Shown here in pieces: positions 7,969-12,484 of a stretch of DNA of 12,484 nt. The notes under the pieces were generated by a model. That model did not search any database. It worked only from the letters and a program-made list of their open reading frames with translations, and was not told the origin of the DNA. The position numbers were made by a program, and so were the translations under genes. Each line of letters begins with the position of its first letter. Position 1 is the stretch's first letter. Source of the DNA: Candidatus Zixiibacteriota bacterium. Lineage in GTDB: Bacteria > Zixibacteria > MSB-5A5 > CAIYYT01. The stretch lies in contig JAPLUP010000068.1 of the NCBI GenBank assembly GCA_026397575.1, positions 1-12,484 on the forward strand, written 5' to 3'.

Positions 7969-8493
7969 ATGACCAAACGCACTCAAACAGCCCCGCCGAG
8001 CGAGGGTTTCGTAATCAAGCAAGCGCTACAGCTCTACAAAGCGCGCAGACGTCGGTACGTGCGCTTGGAGATCGCTGCTCCCGTGGTCTTCGCGCCCATC
8101 GACATTGACCGACCGCTGGACTACGATCACTTGGACCAAGTGACTGGCACTATCCTAAATATCTCAGGTGGCGGCGCGCTGCTTGCCTGCCCAAAGCAGC
8201 TAAGCGAGAACGGCTTTCTTTCGATGAATCTCGAACTGACCGGCCTGGAAATGCTCACGGGTGTCATCGGGAAGGTAAAACGTGTTGACGACGACGGTGA
8301 TGGCGAATACCTCGTCGGTGTCGAGTTCTGCTCCGAACAGGAACTGGTAACAGTGTTTGGTGAAGCGAATATTGGCAGCGTGATCTCCAGTTTCGATAAT
8401 CGCATCAAGCGCTATTTGCTGCGCTACGTGTTTGCCAGCAAAGTCAGCGAGCGTTTGCAGGGCGGTGGCGAGAAGGATGAAACAGACGAATAG
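7969..8493 (+). CDS. Single-domain PilZ protein
   Basis: Second c-di-GMP receptor next to the YcgR-like gene. A basic start leads into RRRRYVR (R28 and R32 as RxxxR) and NISGGG at 64-69 (N-x-S-x-x-G), the two c-di-GMP contacts of PilZ domains. The domain fills most of the 174 residues, without an N-terminal YcgR domain. The start ATG is supported by AGGAG at 7957-7961, 7 bases upstream, one of the best ribosome sites in the window. The C-terminus (about 140-174) is helical and charged, ending in a Glu/Asp-rich tail. The last 17 bases overlap the next gene. The target is unknown; the location suggests motor or export control. Confidence 0.85.
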   Translation: MTKRTQTAPPSEGFVIKQALQLYKARRRRYVRLEIAAPVVFAPIDIDRPLDYDHLDQVTGTILNISGGGALLACPKQLSENGFLSMNLELTGLEMLTGVIGKVKRVDDDGDGEYLVGVEFCSEQELVTVFGEANIGSVISSFDNRIKRYLLRYVFASKVSERLQGGGEKDETDE

Positions 8494-9085
8494 GATTGTT
8501 CTCATAACGGTATTCCTGGCCTTTGTGCTGTCGATCGGCGTCGTGGGCCAAAACGAAAGAACGCTGCTGTTGATCGTAAATGGCACAGGCAATGTCTGGC
8601 CTGACTGCGGGCTGCGGGAGCGACTCGTCAGCTCTCTCTGCGATCGCAGCGGTCTGCTGCTGGCGTCGCCGGAGCGCTCGGAAAGCTTGGTTCGCCGTCT
8701 CGCGGGTCGATTCGACAAGCAAGCCGTATTGGCCGAGGGACAGTCCGAGAAGTATCTCTATATCCTCTGGTGCGACATCGTCAAACAGCAGTTGACGATT
8801 GAGAACGGCTTCAGTCTGCCGATTCTGCTCACCCAGAAGCGCGTCAAAGCATCACTGGAACTTGAATATCACATCATCGATTGCAGCCGTGGTCGATCGG
8901 TCGCTGCAGATCGCATTGTCGCCCACGGGAACGGACCGGCCACCCTGCAGTGCATCGACTTTACGGATGCCGACCCGAATCTGTTGTTGTCGTACTCGGA
9001 CAAGAAGGCCCTGTTTGACCGCATCGAAAATGACGCGGCGAAAAAGCTCATCGCAGCTTTTGACGAAATCGCTCGGCAGCGTTAG
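8477..9085 (+). CDS. Exported protein of unknown function
   Basis: I chose ATG 8477, not the upstream in-frame 8432, because it puts a clear signal peptide at the very N-terminus: MKQTNR followed by the hydrophobic core IVLITVFLAFVLSIGVV and a possible cleavage near VVG-Q (residues 22-25). A purine-rich stretch, GGTGG at 8464-8468, could serve as ribosome site. The mature part of about 180 residues has alternating hydrophobic strands, a probable pair of Cys (in WPDC and SLC), and a helical end (LFDRIENDAAKKLIAAFDEI). The layout of strands and the terminal helix is loosely reminiscent of CsgG/FlgT-type periplasmic proteins, but I do not recognise a family. It overlaps the PilZ gene by 17 bases, so it is probably co-expressed with it. 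Confidence 0.7.
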   Translation: MKQTNRIVLITVFLAFVLSIGVVGQNERTLLLIVNGTGNVWPDCGLRERLVSSLCDRSGLLLASPERSESLVRRLAGRFDKQAVLAEGQSEKYLYILWCDIVKQQLTIENGFSLPILLTQKRVKASLELEYHIIDCSRGRSVAADRIVAHGNGPATLQCIDFTDADPNLLLSYSDKKALFDRIENDAAKKLIAAFDEIARQR

Positions 9086-9099
9086 CGCAGAAGAGATTG

Positions 9100-9124
9100 C
9101 ACCCGCCAAGGTACTTGTCGGGTG
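9100..9124 (+). repeat. Hairpin after the exported-protein gene
   Basis: CACCCG (9100-9105) pairs with CGGGTG (9119-9124); after one mismatch CAAG (9107-9110) pairs with CTTG (9114-9117) around a 3-base loop. This gives ten pairs. No T-run follows, so it is not a standard intrinsic terminator; it may slow RNA decay or polymerase. It starts 15 bases after the stop codon at 9085. Confidence 0.6.
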
Positions 9125-9163
9125 GGCGATCGCATTTCGAGCAGCGCCTTATCAATAATTGAC

Positions 9164-9173
9164 CACCCGGGTG
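9164..9173. promoter_or_regulatory. Perfect 10-base palindrome upstream of the kinase operon
   Basis: CACCCGGGTG is a full palindrome 42 bases before the kinase start. Its halves repeat the arms of the hairpin at 9100-9124 exactly. It could be an operator or part of an alternative RNA pairing; both are inference. Confidence 0.35.
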
Positions 9174-9214
9174 TGCCCGATCGTGCCAACTACGAGAACA
9201 TAGGATTGTGAACA

Positions 9215-11005
9215 ATGTGCGCCTATCACTCAAACCCCACAGAACCGTCGACCGGCAAATTCGAACGGCAGACTCCAATGGCCTCCGCTTGGACGCAGTT
9301 CGACCGAATACCGGTCGCCATCTTCGCCGCCAATAATGACGGCGAAATCTTCTATACTAATGACCGCTTCTTGCAGATTGTCGATCATGACAGCAGCGCC
9401 GTCGATTGTTGTCATGGGCTTGCTGACCTGGAAAACTTGCTCTCGACTGAATTAATCAGACCGGCGCGCCAGGTGATCGAACAACGCACGACCTTTGAAT
9501 CCGGACAATTCATCTTCGTGGGAGCCGGTGGTCGATACTATCTCCTGTCAATTTCCCTGTCTCCGCTGATGCTTGACGACACCTGCCACGGCGTGTTTGG
9601 TATCCTGCAAGACTCCACCGAGACTGCGGACGCCAGCGAGAGCCTGCGACGACGTATCAAAGAGCTCAACACGATCGAGGAAATCTCACAGGCATTGCAT
9701 TCCACGATGAAGACCGATGACATACTGCGCATCATTCTCACGGGAGCAACCTGCAAGGAAGGACTCGGCTTTAACCGCGCCTTTCTCTTTCTGCTGAATG
9801 AAGGCGAGAACTGCCTGGAAGGCAAAATGGCGATTGGTCCGTCCAACGCTGAAGAGGCCGGCCGTATCTGGGGAGAAATACCGCAGGGGAATCGCACGCT
9901 TTCGGAAGTGCTGGCGGCATACCTCCAGAACGTCGCCAATCACGATATCGAAGTCAATCGCATCGTGCGATCGCTGAAGATCGACCTTAGTGCACCGACA
10001 ATGTTCCGGCAGGTCATGGAGAGCGGTCATTGGTGCAACATTGACAGCTTGTGCGAAGCCGTCGTCCACGACACCGGCGTCCTTCAGGCGCTGAACACTC
10101 ATCGCTTTGCCGTGGTGCCGCTTCTGTCGCGGGGAAAATCGATCGGCGTCATCCTCGCTGATAACTTGATCACCGGCAAACAAACGGAAGATAACACCGT
10201 CCACCTTCTGCAGATTTTCGCCGATCATGCCGCATCGGCAATTGAAAACGCCGGGTTATTCGAGGAAATCGAAGTCAAGGCGGCCTCGCTGGAGAAGGCC
10301 AACCTCAAACTCGAGCAGGTGCAGAAGCAGATTGCCGCCATTGAGAAAAGCTCACTGATGGCGGAAATAACATACAAAATCGCGCACGAACTGCGCAACC
10401 CGATCACGATTATCGGCGGTTTCGCGGCGCTGTTAAACCGCAACCTAAACCCTGCCGATAAGTCAAGCGAATACGGGAGGATCATCGTGGAGGAAACCTT
10501 GCGTGTGGAAAAGGCGCTTGCCGAAGTGCTAAATTTCTCCAAGTCCTTTGCTCTCGACAGAGTTCGCTGTGACCTGTGGGAAATCGTTGCCGCCACCGTC
10601 GATGTGCTCGAGCAGACTCATTCGCCGGTCACAATCGAACTCGATCCCGATGACGACAAAAGCCCTCTCCACGTTCGGGTGAACCGGGATCAAACCGTGC
10701 AGTCGTTGCACGATATCATCGAGGCCGTCGGTTCGTGTCTGCCTGACAGTACGCCGATGCGTCTTCGGCTGGGGAGTTCCGAGGCCGCGCAGCGGATCGA
10801 ACTCCACTGGCAAATTGAACCTGAGGAGCACGAGCGGGTCACCTCCCTGTTGGCGGAGATGCTTGACACTCGTGCTACCGGCTCTTCGTTGCGACTGACA
10901 TTAGCTTTCGAGACCGTCCGCTACAACGGCGGCGAACCGGGACTGGCCGCCTCGGCGGCGCAGGACAAGTATCTCTTCATTGAGTATCCGGCCATGGAGG
11001 AGTAA
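9215..11005 (+). CDS. PAS-GAF sensor histidine kinase with degenerate ATP-binding domain
   Basis: Soluble sensor protein of 596 residues with no membrane segment. A PAS domain lies at about 24-135, a large GAF domain at about 150-348, a helical linker at 350-382, and the dimerisation/phosphoacceptor domain at about 382-450, whose H-box AHELRNP contains His391. The last part (about 487-595) has the position and rough shape of a HATPase_c domain, but I see no N-box Asn, no DxGxG and no GxGLGL motif; the corresponding segments read LHDIIEAVG, LHWQIEPEEHE and TRATGSSLRLT. ATP binding is therefore doubtful. The ATG at 9215 has AGGA 9 bases upstream. The next gene, a receiver, begins 2 bases after the stop. 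It may act as a phosphoacceptor, phosphatase or scaffold rather than a kinase. Confidence 0.88.
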   Translation: MCAYHSNPTEPSTGKFERQTPMASAWTQFDRIPVAIFAANNDGEIFYTNDRFLQIVDHDSSAVDCCHGLADLENLLSTELIRPARQVIEQRTTFESGQFIFVGAGGRYYLLSISLSPLMLDDTCHGVFGILQDSTETADASESLRRRIKELNTIEEISQALHSTMKTDDILRIILTGATCKEGLGFNRAFLFLLNEGENCLEGKMAIGPSNAEEAGRIWGEIPQGNRTLSEVLAAYLQNVANHDIEVNRIVRSLKIDLSAPTMFRQVMESGHWCNIDSLCEAVVHDTGVLQALNTHRFAVVPLLSRGKSIGVILADNLITGKQTEDNTVHLLQIFADHAASAIENAGLFEEIEVKAASLEKANLKLEQVQKQIAAIEKSSLMAEITYKIAHELRNPITIIGGFAALLNRNLNPADKSSEYGRIIVEETLRVEKALAEVLNFSKSFALDRVRCDLWEIVAATVDVLEQTHSPVTIELDPDDDKSPLHVRVNRDQTVQSLHDIIEAVGSCLPDSTPMRLRLGSSEAAQRIELHWQIEPEEHERVTSLLAEMLDTRATGSSLRLTLAFETVRYNGGEPGLAASAAQDKYLFIEYPAMEE

Positions 11006-11006
11006 G

Positions 11007-11369
11007 ATGAATGCGACAATTATGTGTGTTGATGATGAACTGAACCTGTTGCGCCTCTATGAGCAGGTGTTGGCGGAGGACGGCTTCCGCGTTGTCTCGG
11101 CTCGCAGCGGCACGGAAGCGCTCGACAAGATTCATGCGCAACAGGTGGACCTTGTAGTGCTGGACATCAAGATGGACGACAAGGACGGTCTGGATGTTCT
11201 GCGCGAGATGAAAATGGAAAACCCCGATCTGCCCGTGATTCTTCATTCGGCATACAGTACCTACAAGTCGGACTTCAAGAGCTGGTTGGCAGTCGACTAT
11301 CTGGTCAAGAGCGCCGACCTAACGTCGTTGCGCGCGCGCATTAGAGAGCTGCTGGGTGTCGATGACTGA
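11007..11369 (+). CDS. Stand-alone response regulator receiver
   Basis: CheY/Spo0F-like receiver of 120 residues with no output domain. All key residues are present: D9 and D10 (metal site), D53 (phosphorylation site, in VLDIKM), S81 in the Thr/Ser position and K101. The longer in-frame ATG at 10980 lies inside the kinase gene; ATG 11007 is preferred because GGAGGAG at 10996-11002 sits just upstream and the coding start is 2 bases after the kinase stop. It is the natural partner of the kinase-like protein, and the output could be protein contact with the next gene products or the motor. Its last bases overlap the next gene. Confidence 0.92.
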   Translation: MNATIMCVDDELNLLRLYEQVLAEDGFRVVSARSGTEALDKIHAQQVDLVVLDIKMDDKDGLDVLREMKMENPDLPVILHSAYSTYKSDFKSWLAVDYLVKSADLTSLRARIRELLGVDD

Positions 11370-11721
11370 TCAGCGTGATGATTTCGTAGAGCTCGTCGAT
11401 CACGTCGCCGAGATGGTGGAAGAGATCAAACTGCTGAGTATCAATCTCACCGTTGCACATGCGAAGCTGCGATTGAATGACAACGCTTTTCAGACGGTCG
11501 GCCGCAGCTTCCAACAATTGCTGGACACGGCGGCAGCCAGCGTGGAAGAGGCTACCATTGTACTCAAGAATGCCCGTGGGCAGAAGCTGACGGATGACGA
11601 GAAATTCGTCGGCCAGACTGAACTCGACTCGAGTCTGGAAAAGATCAAAAAAGAGGCGGAGAATATCATTCAGTCCGTGCTGGCAATCAAGAAAACTCAG
11701 AGGATTAACCGGCAAGTCTGA
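11362..11721 (+). CDS. Small soluble protein resembling a chemoreceptor signalling tip
   Basis: All-helical protein of 119 residues from ATG 11362 (GTG 11356 is an alternative, with AGAGAG 7 bases before it). No signal peptide or membrane segment. Residues 24-53 (LLSIN, AFQTV, SFQQL) line up without gaps with the receptor hairpin consensus LLALN-x15-F-x2-V-x6-L: L24, L25, N28, A34, F43, V46 and L53 fall on conserved positions. The flanking regions are heptad-like helices. Receptors are hundreds of residues long with sensing domains and methylation helices; here only the tip region seems present, and the E/R/G residues that contact CheA and CheW are largely changed. It overlaps the receiver gene and precedes a CheB-like gene. 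The homology is my pattern reading and needs a profile search. Confidence 0.7.
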   Translation: MTDQRDDFVELVDHVAEMVEEIKLLSINLTVAHAKLRLNDNAFQTVGRSFQQLLDTAAASVEEATIVLKNARGQKLTDDEKFVGQTELDSSLEKIKKEAENIIQSVLAIKKTQRINRQV

Positions 11722-11744
11722 GCCGAGAGGAAAAGAGCATCCCT

Positions 11745-12353
11745 ATGAAACTCATCCTGCTCATCACTGATGTCGGGGGCCCTGTTGCGTTACATACACT
11801 CCTGTCCGAAATTCCCAAGGACATTCCCTGCCCGCTAATGGTGCTGCCCAGCTCCGACGTTGGGCTGCTGGAATCATCAGCCGCGGCGCTGCGCCGAACC
11901 ATAGCGTTACCGATTTTCATGATCCAGCCGCGCATGAAACTCGAACGCGGCTGTGTGTTTTTCGGCGCTGCCGGCACTCTGTACCGACCCATTCGGATAG
12001 AGGAAATGACGGCGTTGGAAGCCATTCATGTCAACAAAGAGGAAGAATACCTTCGCAAGACGATTGAAAATCTGGCTGCTGCGTTCTCGGAAGAGTTGAC
12101 CGTCATCTTCCTATCCGGGAGGGGGCGGCGCCCAGAAATTCAGGCAAGTTGTTCGGTCCTGGAGAAGTCAAGAAGCCGCCTGATCGTCCTGAACCGTTCT
12201 GAAACGGTGGTTTTCGACATGGGACAGCAGGTGCTCGATGAGAGTCCGGCTGCATGCGAACTCACGGCGACCGAGATTGTTGCTTTTCTGGCATCGGCGT
12301 CATCATCTGGTCGTTCCCCTCGGAAAAAGTCGGCAAACGTATCAGGTCGGTAA
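11745..12353 (+). CDS. CheB-like methylesterase domain lacking the catalytic triad
   Basis: The 202 residues follow the CheB C-terminal domain closely in order: GGPVALHTLLSEIP (11-24), LERGCVFFGA (66-75) for the family's LxPGxVYxAP, VIFLSGRG (120-127) for the LTGMG turn, and VFDMGQQVLDES (156-167) for VFGMPxAA. There is no receiver domain. In CheB the Ser sits in GASTGGP, the His in QHMP and the Asp in TGMGxDG. Here they align with Asp9 (ITDVGGP), Pro35/Ser36 (VLPSSD) and Arg129 (SGRGRRP), so no triad remains. A pseudo-enzyme or binding role is likely. The ATG at 11745 has AGAG 7 bases upstream and a GAGAGG further back. The C-terminal 20 residues are basic and Ser-rich. Confidence 0.8.
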   Translation: MKLILLITDVGGPVALHTLLSEIPKDIPCPLMVLPSSDVGLLESSAAALRRTIALPIFMIQPRMKLERGCVFFGAAGTLYRPIRIEEMTALEAIHVNKEEEYLRKTIENLAAAFSEELTVIFLSGRGRRPEIQASCSVLEKSRSRLIVLNRSETVVFDMGQQVLDESPAACELTATEIVAFLASASSSGRSPRKKSANVSGR

Positions 12354-12377
12354 ATGCAGACCGTGCTTTGCCGATAA
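12351..12377 (+). promoter_or_regulatory. Sigma-28 promoter, perfect consensus
   Basis: TAAA at 12351-12354, exactly 15 bases, then GCCGATAA at 12370-12377: an exact match to the FliA consensus. TAAA includes the stop codon of the CheB-like gene. The start site would be near 12384, about 27 bases before the ATG of the next gene. The FliA encoded at 4723-5481 would be expected to read it. Confidence 0.85.
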
Positions 12378-12410
12378 CACAGAATGGGAGGCTACTAGAA
12401 AGGAATCTGA

Positions 12411-12484
12411 ATGGGTGATTTGCAGCAAGTCAGAGTCCTCGTTGTTGATGACGAGGAGTTCATGCGCAAGCTCATGACCAGAAT
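12411..12484 (+). CDS. Response regulator receiver, start only
   Basis: Begins with ATG 12411; AAGGAA at 12400-12405 is 5 bases upstream. Only 24 full codons are in the window: after a short polar lead comes VRVLVVDDEEF (7-17), the first strand of a receiver domain with its acidic pair. Whether it is CheY-like or carries an output domain cannot be seen. It is preceded by a perfect sigma-28 promoter, so a late-flagellar or chemotaxis role is likely. Confidence 0.9.
   Translation, partial: MGDLQQVRVLVVDDEEFMRKLMTR

Noticed and set aside
8432..8476. Longer in-frame start for the exported protein
   Set aside because: It would bury the signal peptide behind 15 residues translated from inside the PilZ gene.
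9100..9124. Hairpin as an intrinsic terminator
   Set aside because: The stem is followed by GGCGATCGC and not by a T-run.
9159..9164. TTGACC, a possible -35 for a housekeeping promoter before the kinase gene
   Set aside because: No TATAAT-like sequence lies 16-18 bases downstream.
9686..10228. 180-codon - strand frame opposite the GAF domain
   Set aside because: Shadow of the kinase gene, no ribosome site and no recognisable domain.
10980..11006. Upstream ATG for the receiver gene
   Set aside because: The nine extra residues lie inside the kinase gene and are not part of a receiver; GGAGGAG at 10996-11002 supports ATG 11007.

Overview
The window reads as part of the core motility locus of a flagellated, probably Gram-negative bacterium of about 50-55 % GC (estimated by eye). 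All genes are on the + strand, tightly packed and often overlapping. Nothing fixes the taxonomy. The order flhB-flhA-flhF-flhG-fliA with a downstream DUF2225 gene, PilZ genes and soluble signalling genes would fit a deep-branching lineage such as Zixibacteria or another FCB or delta-like group; that placement is inference.

Positions 1-5481 hold the end of flhB (its 5' end lies outside the window), flhA, a short divergent flhF, flhG and the sigma-28 gene fliA. These encode the flagellar type III export gate, the SRP-like GTPase / MinD-like ATPase pair that sets flagellar number and place, and the sigma factor for late flagellar genes. A possible sigma-28 promoter sits between flhG and fliA. 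Positions 5482-9085 hold accessory genes: a small charged protein whose frame appears broken by -1, a zinc-ribbon DUF2225 protein, a YcgR-type two-domain PilZ protein, a single-domain PilZ protein and an exported protein of unknown function. The PilZ pair suggests c-di-GMP control of the motor.

A 129-base intergenic region (9086-9214) with a hairpin and a matching palindrome separates this from a second operon (9215-12353): a PAS-GAF histidine kinase whose ATP-binding domain lacks its usual motifs, a stand-alone receiver with all key residues, a 119-residue soluble protein resembling the signalling tip of a chemoreceptor, and a CheB-like methylesterase domain in which all three catalytic residues appear to be replaced. 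I see this as the most novel part of the window: a set of chemotaxis-like and two-component-like parts that have mostly lost catalytic residues but kept their folds and operon.

The -35 TAAA of a perfect sigma-28 promoter (TAAA-N15-GCCGATAA, 12351-12377) overlaps the CheB-like stop codon. The promoter leads into a second receiver-domain gene that runs off the window. FliA encoded here would therefore be expected to drive that gene. No gene on the - strand, RNA gene, insertion sequence, CRISPR array or clear intrinsic terminator was seen, and no stretch over 300 bases is without a gene.
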